Below the pieces are notes generated by a model. The model had not been told where the DNA came from. It saw nothing but the letters and a program-made list of their open reading frames with translations, and did not search any database. Positions 24,864-33,701 of a stretch of DNA of 64,000 bases are shown piece by piece. A program made the position numbers and the translations under genes. The first letter of the stretch is position 1. Each line of letters begins with the position of its first letter. This stretch comes from a virus: IMG/VR virus record IMGVR_UViG_3300032287_003622, positions 1-64,000 of that record. One strand, given 5' to 3'.

Positions 24864-26065
24864 GAAAGCTGTTCTACATGGGTCTGGAGAGTTACGAAGC
24901 CCGCTATACCTTGCAACTCACAGAATGGAATCGGCGGGTATTTGATCGCCGCGGTCTTGACGTTGTTTATGTTCCTGGTAGCACCATTGACAACACACAG
25001 AGCATCAGTGTAGGACAGGTCTTGGACGCACACGGTCGCAGTTACTTTAGCATGAGCCAGATGATGAATCTGGTTCAAATGATGCGTAATGGAGAAGTAA
25101 TCAATGAAGATGTTATCTATTTTGAAGACATGTTTCAGCCCGGTATCGAGAGCTTACCTTATATTCTGGATCAAGTGCCTGAGTCTCAGCGTCCTAGGAT
25201 TTTTGTTCGTTGTCTTGCTCAAGCCATTGATCCGGATGATTTCGTCCATGTGTGGGGCATGGCAGAGTGGATGTCGACATATGAAAAAATGGTTAACCAA
25301 TTTGTAACAGGTATATTAGCCACCAACGAAGAAATGGTTGCCCACATGCGCATCGCAGGCTGGTCAGCACCAATCTACAATATCAGTGGCTTGGCCTTTG
25401 GCAAACAGGAAGTGCTGGAACGCATCGGTGGGGCCGATAATATCCGATCATTCGCGGACAGGAAGATGCGTGTGGGCTTTGCCGCAAGATTTGATCAAGA
25501 AAAACAACCAGACTTTTATATGGATTTGATTGAAATGTATCATGCCCAAGGTAGGCACAAAGACATCGAATTCGCAGTGTTCCAAGGTGGTCCATTGCGA
25601 TCGAACAATGTGCGTTATATCTTGCGAGCCAGAGAACTAGAGAATCAAGGCAAATTAAAAATATACGAAAACTTGAAGAAAAATGATTATTACGCTCTGC
25701 TCAATGACACTCGTGTGCTGTTTAATTGTGCTCTACAGGATTGGGTATCCAACACGGTCTCAGAAGCAGACACTCTGGGAGCCAATGTGCTGTATCCTGC
25801 TTATCGCAGTTTCCCTGAAACTTTTGCTGATGATCCTAACAGGTTATACGTTCCTTGGTCAATAGACGACGCTTTCCACAAGTTGGAAAACCTGTTACAG
25901 GCTCCACATCACAACCAGGGCTTGATCTCAGATTGGACCGATGGCACTGTGGATCGTATTGTAGACATACTTGAAGGCAAAGGTGAGCAGTGGAATCGCG
26001 CAGGTAATCGCTATCGTGATCATGTGAGCAAGGCCAAGTATCATGTAAGAAAGATTGAGTCGTGA
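24860..26065 (+). CDS. Glycosyltransferase (GT-B/GT4-like)
   Basis: 401 residues from the ATG at 24860. The C-terminal half has the GT-B donor domain: MRVGFAARFDQEKQPDFYMD (first strand after the linker), IEFAVFQGG, LKIYENLKKNDYYALL and CALQDWVSNTVSEADTLGAN, where the ExxxxG-type acidic residue falls. The N-terminal part holds an acceptor domain. Likely adds a sugar to a surface glycan, or to modified DNA; the next gene is a sugar epimerase, which fits glycan building. Confidence 0.7.
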   Translation: MRKLFYMGLESYEARYTLQLTEWNRRVFDRRGLDVVYVPGSTIDNTQSISVGQVLDAHGRSYFSMSQMMNLVQMMRNGEVINEDVIYFEDMFQPGIESLPYILDQVPESQRPRIFVRCLAQAIDPDDFVHVWGMAEWMSTYEKMVNQFVTGILATNEEMVAHMRIAGWSAPIYNISGLAFGKQEVLERIGGADNIRSFADRKMRVGFAARFDQEKQPDFYMDLIEMYHAQGRHKDIEFAVFQGGPLRSNNVRYILRARELENQGKLKIYENLKKNDYYALLNDTRVLFNCALQDWVSNTVSEADTLGANVLYPAYRSFPETFADDPNRLYVPWSIDDAFHKLENLLQAPHHNQGLISDWTDGTVDRIVDILEGKGEQWNRAGNRYRDHVSKAKYHVRKIES

Positions 26066-27009
26066 GAGTCATAGTCACCGGCGGTGCCGGCTACATAGGC
26101 GGTCAAACAGTTTTACAACTACTGGATGCTGGGCACAGCGTATTGGCCATTGATCGCAGTTTAGAACGTAATCCCCTGATTGATTACGGAGCCAAGTGGT
26201 TGACAGCAGACTTTGCCGGAGAAGTGGCCTTGCAGGCTATAGAAACATTCCAACCTGATGCAATCATACACTGTGCTGGTACCAGTCTTGTGGGTCCCAG
26301 TATCGCCAACCCTGAAGAATACTACAATAACAACTTTGTAAAAACCAAACGCTTGTGTGACTTTTTGGTAAAGGAAAAAATCAAGACCAGATTGATTTTT
26401 TCAAGTTCGGCTGCCACATACGGTAATCCTGTAATGACCCCGGTTCAGGAAATTGATCCTGCCGAACCGATCAGTCCATATGGTCAAAGCAAGCTCATGA
26501 TAGACTGGATGTTGCAGAGTTATCATCGTGCCTATAACTTGGATTATGTCAGCTTTCGTTATTTTAACGCCTGCGGAGCAGACAGCCAGGCACGTCATGG
26601 CCAGGCCTCAGGTGCCACTCATATTATTTCTCGTGTGTTAGAATCAGTTAAAAACAAACAAGATTTTATACTATATGGCACTGATTATACCACCGAGGAT
26701 GGCACCTGCGTTCGAGACTATATACATGTAGAAGACTTGGCCCAAGCACACATTCTGGCCTTAAATCAAAATATTCCAAGCGACATTTATAATCTTGGCA
26801 CCAATACCGGTAATAGTAATCTTGCTGTGGTGCAGTTAGTTGCACTAATAACCAACACTAACATTTCTGTTCTACATGGCCCTAAACGCGAAGGAGACCC
26901 TGCTACCCTTACCGCTGACGCTGGCAAGTTCATGAGTGTAAGTAACTGGAAACCGCAGTTTACTCTTGAAGATATTATACGTCACGCCTGGGCTTGGTAT
27001 AATCGATGA
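26062..27009 (+). CDS. galE: UDP-glucose 4-epimerase-like (extended SDR)
   Basis: 315 residues, GTG start overlapping the GT stop. NAD loop VTGGAGYIGGQTVLQLLDAG, IIHCAGTSLV, FSSSAATYGNP and SPYGQSKLM with the catalytic Tyr-xxx-Lys. NACGADSQARHG and DGTCVRDYIHVEDLA are characteristic of GalE. It would interconvert UDP-Glc/UDP-Gal or a related pair and supply the adjacent glycosyltransferase. Confidence 0.88.
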   Translation: MRVIVTGGAGYIGGQTVLQLLDAGHSVLAIDRSLERNPLIDYGAKWLTADFAGEVALQAIETFQPDAIIHCAGTSLVGPSIANPEEYYNNNFVKTKRLCDFLVKEKIKTRLIFSSSAATYGNPVMTPVQEIDPAEPISPYGQSKLMIDWMLQSYHRAYNLDYVSFRYFNACGADSQARHGQASGATHIISRVLESVKNKQDFILYGTDYTTEDGTCVRDYIHVEDLAQAHILALNQNIPSDIYNLGTNTGNSNLAVVQLVALITNTNISVLHGPKREGDPATLTADAGKFMSVSNWKPQFTLEDIIRHAWAWYNR

Positions 27010-28133
27010 CATGGTCGGTATACCAACACTGGGATCCTCTCAAAGTTTGTATAGTAGGGCGCGGTTATCCTCCTGAATTTTATTCTTGGATCGAAAAGTC
27101 TGACATCCGAAATCTGTTTGAACGGATGGCTTTGGAAATGGAGGAAGACTTTGCCAAACTCATAGCCCTGCTTGAGTCATTTGGGATAGAAATACTAAGA
27201 CCAGATCTGCCAGATCCTAGTTTTGTGGACGGCAGATACCCGATGCCTCCTGTGTCCCCAAGAGATTACATGGTCATGATTGGTCAAATATTTTATCATG
27301 GTCTGCAATCAAGATTTGACTTTCTTGAGTTCTACAACAATGTTAAAGACCATTCTTGGCCCAAATGCGGTGATCTACAACAGTTCAAACAATTGCCTGA
27401 AATCATAAAAGATGAGTGCATACATCACCATAGGATGTATGACCACATGAATCTCAATCACTGTTATTCAAAAATTTTTGATCTGATAAATCTTCAAGGA
27501 AACATTCTCAAATACAATGACCAATTAAGAGTGATCAATGGAGCCATGGTTACCAGATTAGGACAGGACTTGTTTTTTGGAACTCCATCTCTTGACAGCG
27601 ATCAATCGCAACAAAAAAATTTTTTAGATGCTGAATTTCCAAACAACAAAAATCACATTGTCAACACCGGTGGACACATAGATGGAACTCTTTGCCCGGT
27701 ATGCCCTGGATTGATATTTGCTATCGAAGATGTCAAAGATGTTGAAAAACATTTCCCGGGTTGGGAAATTGTTAGATTACCAGGAAAAAGCTGGGCCAAT
27801 ATCGAACCTTTGCTAAACCTCAAACAAAAAAACAAAGGTCGATGGTGGATCCCTGGATTTGAAACATCCAATGACATGATTGATACCGTCGAAACTTGGC
27901 TAAGTCATTGGACCGGACATGTAGAAGAAACTATTTTTGACGTAAATATGTTGATCATTGATACAAAAAATGTTATAGTAAGCAATTATAACAAACAAGT
28001 ATTTGATGCTTTATATCGTCATGGCGTAACTCCGCACATTGTTCCTTTTAGATCTAAATATTTTTGGGATAGCGGAATACACTGTGTAACTACGGATTTA
28101 CATAGAGACGGAAAGGATCATCTCAGCACATGA
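27006..28133 (+). CDS. Glycine/inosamine-type amidinotransferase
   Basis: 375 residues, ATGA overlap. Catalytic signatures of the GATM/StrB family: the Asp/His region NTGGHIDGTLCPVCPG and the Cys segment FWDSGIHCVTTDLHRDG, which matches the human GATM active-site loop closely. VYQHWDPLKVCIVGRGYPPE at the start is also typical. It transfers the amidino group of arginine to an amine. In this sugar cluster the acceptor may be an amino-sugar, or the product may be guanidinoacetate. Central part is AT-rich. Confidence 0.85.
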   Translation: MTWSVYQHWDPLKVCIVGRGYPPEFYSWIEKSDIRNLFERMALEMEEDFAKLIALLESFGIEILRPDLPDPSFVDGRYPMPPVSPRDYMVMIGQIFYHGLQSRFDFLEFYNNVKDHSWPKCGDLQQFKQLPEIIKDECIHHHRMYDHMNLNHCYSKIFDLINLQGNILKYNDQLRVINGAMVTRLGQDLFFGTPSLDSDQSQQKNFLDAEFPNNKNHIVNTGGHIDGTLCPVCPGLIFAIEDVKDVEKHFPGWEIVRLPGKSWANIEPLLNLKQKNKGRWWIPGFETSNDMIDTVETWLSHWTGHVEETIFDVNMLIIDTKNVIVSNYNKQVFDALYRHGVTPHIVPFRSKYFWDSGIHCVTTDLHRDGKDHLST

Positions 28134-28717
28134 GTTTCAAAGCACTTTTTGATTTCGAGGCCGCCCTGGCTGACTACACTGGAGCACCTTATGTGGTGGT
28201 CACTGACGGTTGCACTCATGCTCTTGAACTGTGTTTCAGATATGAGCGTGTGCGTGAATGTAGATTCACGGCCTATACCTATCTCAGTGTGCCCATGATG
28301 TTGAAACATCTGGATGTGGATTACGAGTTGATCGACCAAACCTGGCACGGTGAATACAAGTTTCTTAATACTCGTATATGGGACAGTGCCAGAAGACTAG
28401 AACCCGGCATGTACAGATCTGGGGCCATGCAGTGCCTGAGCTTTGGATGGAGCAAGCCATTACAGTTGGGCCGAGCAGGTGCTATATTACTAGATGATCC
28501 AGAAGCTTATCGATTGCTCAGTCGCCAACGCAGCGATGGAAGAGATTTGAACATTCCTTGGGAAAACGAAACTGATCTGATCCTGGGCTGGCATTACTGT
28601 CCGACCTTGGAAAATTGTGAGCGTGGACTGGAGTTGTTGCCGTCGCTGATACCAAAATCACAACCAGGACGATATCCTGACTTGAGGAAAATTCCATTTA
28701 ATCTTGCAAAAATCTAA
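28130..28717 (+). CDS. Short DegT/DnrJ-type aminotransferase-like protein
   Basis: 195 residues, ATGA overlap. YTGAPYVVVTDGCTHALELCF is the cofactor-binding region, FTAYTYLSVPMML follows, and SFGWSKPLQLGRAGAILLDD carries the PLP lysine. Like the protein at 12438 it lacks the C-terminal domain of full DegT enzymes. It ends with TAA followed at once by the folE promoter, so no lost downstream half is visible. It may make or modify the amine used by the adjacent amidinotransferase. Confidence 0.65.
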   Translation: MSFKALFDFEAALADYTGAPYVVVTDGCTHALELCFRYERVRECRFTAYTYLSVPMMLKHLDVDYELIDQTWHGEYKFLNTRIWDSARRLEPGMYRSGAMQCLSFGWSKPLQLGRAGAILLDDPEAYRLLSRQRSDGRDLNIPWENETDLILGWHYCPTLENCERGLELLPSLIPKSQPGRYPDLRKIPFNLAKI

Positions 28718-28731
28718 ATAAGCTGTATAAT
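28704..28731 (+). promoter_or_regulatory. Sigma70-like promoter of folE with late box
   Basis: TTGCAA (28704-28709), 16-base spacer, TATAAT (28726-28731), then GAGGAAG before the ATG at 28743. CTAAATAA (28714-28721) lies within the spacer, so an early and a late signal overlap. Confidence 0.55.
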
Positions 28732-28742
28732 AAGAGGAAGCA

Positions 28743-29576
28743 ATGACAACATTTACCACAGAAGATCTTAAAAACGCAATGAAAAATATAATCCCAGCCA
28801 CCGAAGTAGCCGATCATGCACAACTGGTACGAGAAGCGCCATATCATCCCGGCTATGAGGATGCTGTAGTAGATCCGGAGTGGGGTCGACCGCTAAGTTC
28901 AGTCATCCGTGACAGCATGCGGGCGTCGGGCAAACGCTTCTGGGCCGGTGACAACATCAGCGAGTTCATCGAAGGCGAACAAGAGCAACAACAGTTGATA
29001 GATGAAGCCACCCAAGCATTTGAACAGGTGCTGGATGCCTTGTTGATTGACAGAGAAACAGATCCCAACAGCCAGGGCACAGCACGACGCCTGGCAAAAA
29101 TGTATTTCAATGAAATCATGGCCGGACGCTATGAACCACGTCCAGATGCCACGGCTTTCCCTAACGATAGTGAGGATAGATATGAAGGCATGTTGGTCGT
29201 CAGAAGCGAGCTTCGTAGTATGTGTAGTCACCATCATCAGCCTGTGTCTGGTGTCGCTTACATTGGTATCATTGCTGCCCAAAAACTTATTGGTCTATCT
29301 AAGTATACTAGGATTGCTCAGTGGTGTGCTAGACGTGGAACTCTACAAGAAGAACTGGCCAACGACATCGCGCGAGAAATAGCCCGAGCCACAGGCAGTG
29401 AAAACATCGGTGTGTATATCCAAGCCACTCACGGTTGTTGCGAGAATCGCGGCATCATGGCGCACTCGAGCTTGACTCAGACCACAGTGCTCAAAGGTGC
29501 ATTTAAGACCGACTCTGGCACCAAGAAAGAGTTCATGGACAATATCAAACTGCAACAGGAATTCGCACCGAGGTAA
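28743..29576 (+). CDS. folE: GTP cyclohydrolase I (FolE)
   Basis: 277 residues; ~75-residue N-terminal extension over the usual ~220. Zinc and catalytic motifs are intact: RSMCSHHHQPVSGVAYIGII (zinc Cys and His), KLIGLSKYTRIAQWCARRGT, and GVYIQATHGCCENRGIM with the second zinc Cys. It converts GTP to dihydroneopterin triphosphate, the first step towards folate and 7-deazaguanines. With QueD and QueE here the likely purpose is precursor supply for DpdA. Confidence 0.92.
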   Translation: MTTFTTEDLKNAMKNIIPATEVADHAQLVREAPYHPGYEDAVVDPEWGRPLSSVIRDSMRASGKRFWAGDNISEFIEGEQEQQQLIDEATQAFEQVLDALLIDRETDPNSQGTARRLAKMYFNEIMAGRYEPRPDATAFPNDSEDRYEGMLVVRSELRSMCSHHHQPVSGVAYIGIIAAQKLIGLSKYTRIAQWCARRGTLQEELANDIAREIARATGSENIGVYIQATHGCCENRGIMAHSSLTQTTVLKGAFKTDSGTKKEFMDNIKLQQEFAPR

Positions 29577-29578
29577 TC

Positions 29579-29797
29579 ATGGAAGTCTTATTAACCGCCG
29601 TATTAGTAGTTCTCACAGGATACACATTCGTCCATCCCAGCGTGGACAATGGTGCTTTCACTCCCATAGTGCTCAACGGACAGATGTATAGGATGAACAG
29701 CCGAGATGGTTCATGGGAGATTTGTGAACCTCCTGCCATGAAGTGTGTGCCCACCGAACTACAAGTCAAACAAGAATTCAAATCCGACGCCAAATGA
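29579..29797 (+). CDS. Small membrane-anchored protein (72 aa)
   Basis: N-terminal hydrophobic stretch MEVLLTAVLVVLTGYTFVHP (signal anchor or signal peptide) followed by a small domain with two Cys (EICEPPAMKCVPTE). Begins two bases after folE and overlaps the next gene by ATGA. Function unknown; exported or inner-membrane. Confidence 0.6.
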   Translation: MEVLLTAVLVVLTGYTFVHPSVDNGAFTPIVLNGQMYRMNSRDGSWEICEPPAMKCVPTELQVKQEFKSDAK

Positions 29798-30150
29798 TCC
29801 AGGATCTACATCGAGCGCATGATTGGTATCGACAGTTGCCCAAATGGCAACAGTGGCTGACCTTGGCTACCCTGGCGGTGTGGATCGTGGCCATGGCATT
29901 GTGGGTAACACACGAGCCCAGAGAGCGCACAAATCGACCACCTTATATCTTGAAAAACTGCGACACCTGTGGAGTGGATCCGGCTAGACAGATCAGTGCT
30001 CAAGAATACAACGCCACAAAGAAACAGGCCTGGCGTAGCAGTTATGAACAAGAACGACAACGACTGCGGCAAGAGGAATGGGACCGTAGAGGTCGTGAAC
30101 GCTGGTGTCGCAATCATCCTCGAGACCCCAACTGCAAAAACGTCAAATGA
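29794..30150 (+). CDS. Single-pass membrane protein (118 aa)
   Basis: ATG at 29794 (ATGA overlap). One transmembrane helix at ~22-40 (LTLATLAVWIVAMALWV), then CDTCG and a long Arg/Glu helical tail (YEQERQRLRQEEWDRRGRER) ending in WCRNHPRDPNCKNVK. Possibly an accessory lysis or envelope protein. No family recognised. Confidence 0.6.
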   Translation: MIQDLHRAHDWYRQLPKWQQWLTLATLAVWIVAMALWVTHEPRERTNRPPYILKNCDTCGVDPARQISAQEYNATKKQAWRSSYEQERQRLRQEEWDRRGRERWCRNHPRDPNCKNVK

Positions 30151-30572
30151 TCCAACCTTTACGTGATGATCTTATGGTGCAACAGCAGTTGCCTGCAGGA
30201 TTAGAAGGCCTGGTAGCTGCCTGGCAACACATGGTGGCAGTGATCATGCTGAATCAGACTGGTCGCAGGCCTGTGAAAACTGTATTTCCCATCTTCATGC
30301 ACTATTGGCCTACGCCAAGCAAGTTTGTGCAAGCGTCCGAACAACAAGTAAAGGATGTGATCTGGAGCCTGGGCATGGTCAATGTGCGAACCAAAAGATT
30401 GCAGAAGATGACTTGGGATTTTGCCATTTGGGATCTCGATGATGCCACCCAGTTATACGGCATTGGCAAATACGGTTCGGATTCGTATGAGATCTTCTTC
30501 AAGCAGAATTACACCGTAGAACCCACAGACAAAGAGCTGATACGCTATTTAGAACATGAAGTTGGTGTGTAA
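30147..30572 (+). CDS. HhH-GPD DNA glycosylase (MBD4-like)
   Basis: 141 residues from the ATG at 30147. Layout of the small MBD4/endonuclease-III-like family: VAVIMLNQTGRRPVKTVFP, PTPSKFVQASEQQVKDVIWS, and the helix-hairpin-helix plus catalytic Asp region LYGIGKYGSDSYEIFF. Removes damaged or mismatched bases such as U or T opposite G. Could act in phage DNA repair or tolerate the phage's modified bases. Confidence 0.7.
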   Translation: MIQPLRDDLMVQQQLPAGLEGLVAAWQHMVAVIMLNQTGRRPVKTVFPIFMHYWPTPSKFVQASEQQVKDVIWSLGMVNVRTKRLQKMTWDFAIWDLDDATQLYGIGKYGSDSYEIFFKQNYTVEPTDKELIRYLEHEVGV

Positions 30573-30581
30573 TAACCAAAG

Positions 30582-30610
30582 TTGACACAAAATACCTGCG
30601 GTGCTATAAT
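30582..30610 (+). promoter_or_regulatory. Consensus sigma70 promoter
   Basis: TTGACA (30582-30587), 17-base spacer, TATAAT (30605-30610), in the 68-base gap before the lipoprotein gene at 30641. Perfect consensus boxes. Confidence 0.8.
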
Positions 30611-30640
30611 AGCAGTATTGTAACTTTTTCTAGGTCTGGC

Positions 30641-33127
30641 ATGCAACGTAAACTACTTTGGGTGGCACTTTTTGGCACAGTTGTAGTCATCACTGGTTGT
30701 GGAGGTGGCGGTGGAGGTGGTGCAGGAAATCCAGGAACTGCATACATGGCGCCCGGAGTACCTGTACCTGGTCCGGTGTCACCCAATCCTATACCTCCTA
30801 CCTATCGAGATGTACCATATGCTACACCTGTCAGAGTTGGTTCAGTCACCCCCATAAACAGCACTGCACGAGAATATGACTCCAGTGCCATGTATTCGGC
30901 CAATCTCAGTGGTACCGGTGAAGAATTAATCACAGCCGGTAGATCTGGTACTAGCAATCAAGGGTCCTATCCCACATATAATCTCAATGTGTTTGGTTGG
31001 AGCAACGGTACTTTAGTCAATCGAACCAGTCAATGGTTTTCCGGCACAGACAATGTGATCCTGGGCACAGAACCCAGTGTCAAATTTGCAGACTTCGACG
31101 GTGATGGTCGCAAAGACATGTATGTGGCGCCCAATACTGATGCCAACTCCACCGGAAGTGGATGGGTGTTTTTCAACAACGGCACACAGTTTACACGAAC
31201 CAACTTGAATCTCGGCATCCATGGACATGACAGCGCAGTTTATGACATCAACGGTGATGGTCGCAGTGATATATTCACCACTGGCAGTAGAGTTAGCTTT
31301 GGCCAGGCGGATCGAACTTTTACCACGCACACAGTTTCGGGCGCAAATTATGGCGGCACCGCAGCATCAGTGGCCATAGCGGACTTCATGGGCACTGGCG
31401 GTAGCAGCGTCATACTCACTGATCAAAATGCCTGGCAGACAGGAAATAATCGACTGTATAGTTGGAGCATGGTTGACGGTGGCAGACCCACACTGGATTT
31501 CCAGTTGAACATGATCAGCACCCTGCCTGATTCAAGATTCCTCCTGCCCAAGTGGAGCGGGTATGGATTTGTTGGCAGCCATGATTACAGAAGCCTGGCA
31601 TTTGACTTTGACAACTCGGGCCGGACCAGTGCTGTCATATTCAGTCGTCCGGTCAAGTCCAATGGTGCCGGAGGTCATACTTGGCCTGCGTACAGTGAAA
31701 TACAGTTTTTGAAAAATCGTGGCGGTGGAACCTTTACAGATGTAACAGATACCACCTTGGTTGGCTACAACACCGCCAGCTCACCCAGTTATAATCCCAC
31801 GCTTATAGACGTGAACAACGATGGTCTCATTGACATTGTGTTAGGCGGAACCAGTTGGACCAGTGCTACTGGGGCGCAGGTCTTGATACATACCTCAGAA
31901 CACAAATATGTGGCCAGTTATGGCACAGTGATTGACGCATTCTTGGGGCAGTCCTTGGCCTTGGAAAAAGCCATCAATGCCAGTGCGGAAACAGGAGCCA
32001 ATGGCATAGTATTTGTCAAGGGACCTGATGGCAACATGTACCTGGCCACTGCGGTCAGTTATGTCAGTGGCGGTGTGCAACAAAAAGCCATTTATCTCAG
32101 CAAACTGGGTGCTACTGTTGCTTCAGCACCGGCTACGGCCACGCTAATCAAACAGACCTGGCCTTGGATGAGCGACGGACAGATCAACACTGTGTTGGCA
32201 CAAAGTTCGACCACATGGTTTGGCATGAATGTGTTGGATCCAGAACGTGCATTCCAGCCCATTGGCAACTTAGGCTTGCCCTTGGCCACTGGCGGGCTGG
32301 CGCCCATACGTGGTTATATCACCGGCTTGGACATCGGTGACGGAGCAGCCGTGGTCACCGACAGCCTTGGACGTGCATTCGCTATCAATATCAAGCCCAT
32401 GAACATTAACACCATGAATGCGTTTGGATACAATACCGAACACAATGATCAATATGAACTGACCAGTCATGCCGAATACCTGGTCAACGGCGGTTTGACC
32501 ACCGTGGGCAATCTGCGCATTGGCAGTGATTTTGCCGGACGTGACAACACAGGCATGGGTCTAAACCGGCCCCGACAATACACCGTAGGCGTGCCAAGAT
32601 GGTATTCAAAAGGCAACTGGAGTTTAGGCACACAATACACCTATCTCAACAGCAATCCTTGGATGGCCTTTGGTGGAGCCTGGGGCGAGATAAATGGATC
32701 GGGCATCATGGACAATGTTGTGACCTATCGCAATCGCGGATTCAGCACACAGGCCAGTCTCATGCACGTGACCACCAACATACAACCGGGGTTAATTACC
32801 CGAGTCAACAACATGTGGGGAGCCTGGGCTGAAACCGGATACAGATTTGGTCACGCTCGACGAGAGGGCGATTTTGGTTTATACGCTGGTCTAAAACCGG
32901 TGGTGTTGTCAGGGTCAGTTGAAGCCAAAATGCCCACAGCCGTTGACACCACTGGCAATATAGTTTACACTAGCAAGACATTGGCCATACAGAATCAGAC
33001 CACCGGATACATTCGCGCACTATACACCAATCAGCTGGATCGTAGGACACAGTTGAGATTGAGTGCTGTCAGCACTAGTTCTGGTCAGTATCGAGCCATG
33101 ACCGAACTCAAATTTTGGATAGACTAA
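30641..33127 (+). CDS. Large FG-GAP/VCBS-repeat lipoprotein
   Basis: 828 residues. Lipobox VITGC at ~16-20 preceded by a hydrophobic signal, then a poly-Gly stretch and Pro-rich linker. FG-GAP/VCBS calcium-binding repeats follow: FADFDGDGRKDMY, YDINGDGRSDIF, FDFDNSGRTSAV, LIDVNNDGLIDIV. The last ~200 residues consist of alternating strands with aromatic ends (WSLGTQYTYLNSNPW), like an outer-membrane or autotransporter barrel. Expected to be lipidated and exported, perhaps to the cell surface. It may block receptors (superinfection exclusion). It has its own strong promoter. Confidence 0.8.
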   Translation: MQRKLLWVALFGTVVVITGCGGGGGGGAGNPGTAYMAPGVPVPGPVSPNPIPPTYRDVPYATPVRVGSVTPINSTAREYDSSAMYSANLSGTGEELITAGRSGTSNQGSYPTYNLNVFGWSNGTLVNRTSQWFSGTDNVILGTEPSVKFADFDGDGRKDMYVAPNTDANSTGSGWVFFNNGTQFTRTNLNLGIHGHDSAVYDINGDGRSDIFTTGSRVSFGQADRTFTTHTVSGANYGGTAASVAIADFMGTGGSSVILTDQNAWQTGNNRLYSWSMVDGGRPTLDFQLNMISTLPDSRFLLPKWSGYGFVGSHDYRSLAFDFDNSGRTSAVIFSRPVKSNGAGGHTWPAYSEIQFLKNRGGGTFTDVTDTTLVGYNTASSPSYNPTLIDVNNDGLIDIVLGGTSWTSATGAQVLIHTSEHKYVASYGTVIDAFLGQSLALEKAINASAETGANGIVFVKGPDGNMYLATAVSYVSGGVQQKAIYLSKLGATVASAPATATLIKQTWPWMSDGQINTVLAQSSTTWFGMNVLDPERAFQPIGNLGLPLATGGLAPIRGYITGLDIGDGAAVVTDSLGRAFAINIKPMNINTMNAFGYNTEHNDQYELTSHAEYLVNGGLTTVGNLRIGSDFAGRDNTGMGLNRPRQYTVGVPRWYSKGNWSLGTQYTYLNSNPWMAFGGAWGEINGSGIMDNVVTYRNRGFSTQASLMHVTTNIQPGLITRVNNMWGAWAETGYRFGHARREGDFGLYAGLKPVVLSGSVEAKMPTAVDTTGNIVYTSKTLAIQNQTTGYIRALYTNQLDRRTQLRLSAVSTSSGQYRAMTELKFWID

Positions 33128-33128
33128 T

Positions 33129-33500
33129 ATGACACTAACTGAAGCACAACAAGCAGGGATAGCACCCTGGGACAACGAAATAGACAATAGAAGCCGGGTC
33201 GTAGTCTATTTGGACAAATATCCATGCACTCCTGGACATAGGCTATATGTGCCCAAGGACAACGACAATGCCAACTGGACAGTGCGTGCCTTTGAAGAAG
33301 CCCTGGTAGATGGTATACACATGGTCAATCAAGGAGAATGTGATGGGTTCAATATTGGTTTCAACTATGGCCAGGATGCTGGTCAAACTGTGATGTATCC
33401 GCATGTGCATCTCATACCACGTAGAAAGGGAGATGTGGAGGATCCTGTGGGAGGTGTTCGCAATACTATTCCAGGCAAAGGCAATTATCGAAAGTGCTAA
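33129..33500 (+). CDS. HIT-family hydrolase
   Basis: 123 residues, starting two bases after the lipoprotein stop. Histidine-triad motif MYPHVHLIPRR (HxHxxP variant) with an upstream LDKYPCTPGHRLYVP segment typical of HIT proteins. Members hydrolyse AMP- or nucleotidyl-linked substrates. The third triad His is replaced by Pro-Arg, seen in some families. Confidence 0.8.
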   Translation: MTLTEAQQAGIAPWDNEIDNRSRVVVYLDKYPCTPGHRLYVPKDNDNANWTVRAFEEALVDGIHMVNQGECDGFNIGFNYGQDAGQTVMYPHVHLIPRRKGDVEDPVGGVRNTIPGKGNYRKC

Positions 33501-33527
33501 CACAAAACGCAGATGCAATGAAAATAA

Positions 33528-33658
33528 ATGGAAGAAGCCTGGCAACAATATCGTTCATTGAGTGAAATGATTGTCAGATTGTCAGATTGCCCGATCAACA
33601 ATTGAGCGCACTGAAGCAACACCATAGAAATTGGTTAGCCATAAAAAATCCACTGTAA
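33528..33658 (+). pseudogene. 40-codon ORF broken by an 8-bp tandem duplication
   Basis: GTCAGATT occurs twice in tandem (33573-33580, 33581-33588). As written, the ATG at 33528 gives only 25 residues. Removing one copy restores a continuous 41-codon frame ending at TAA 33656-33658 (starts MEEAWQQYRSLSEMIVRL, ends HHRNWLAIKNPL). This is direct sequence arithmetic: 131 bases minus 8 equals 123. Either a small gene was recently inactivated, or the read contains an assembly slip. Confidence 0.65.
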
Positions 33659-33668
33659 ATATCATCAA

Positions 33669-33676
33669 CTAAATAT
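33669..33676 (+). promoter_or_regulatory. Late promoter-like box CTAAATAT
   Basis: CTAAATAT 26 bases before the ATG at 33702, in a gap otherwise holding the broken ORF and an AT-rich leader with a GAGAG ribosome-binding-like run. Confidence 0.45.
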
Positions 33677-33701
33677 TTTTTTCAAGAGAGACCAAAAAAA
33701 A

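Noticed and set aside
28130-28717. Frameshifted full-length DegT gene
   Set aside because: The sequence after the stop is a promoter and folE; no DegT C-terminal residues appear in any frame there.
28743-29576. QueF (nitrile reductase) instead of FolE
   Set aside because: The CSHHHQPVSG and THGCCENRG zinc motifs are those of GTP cyclohydrolase I; the QueF E-x-K-S/A-L-K motif is absent.
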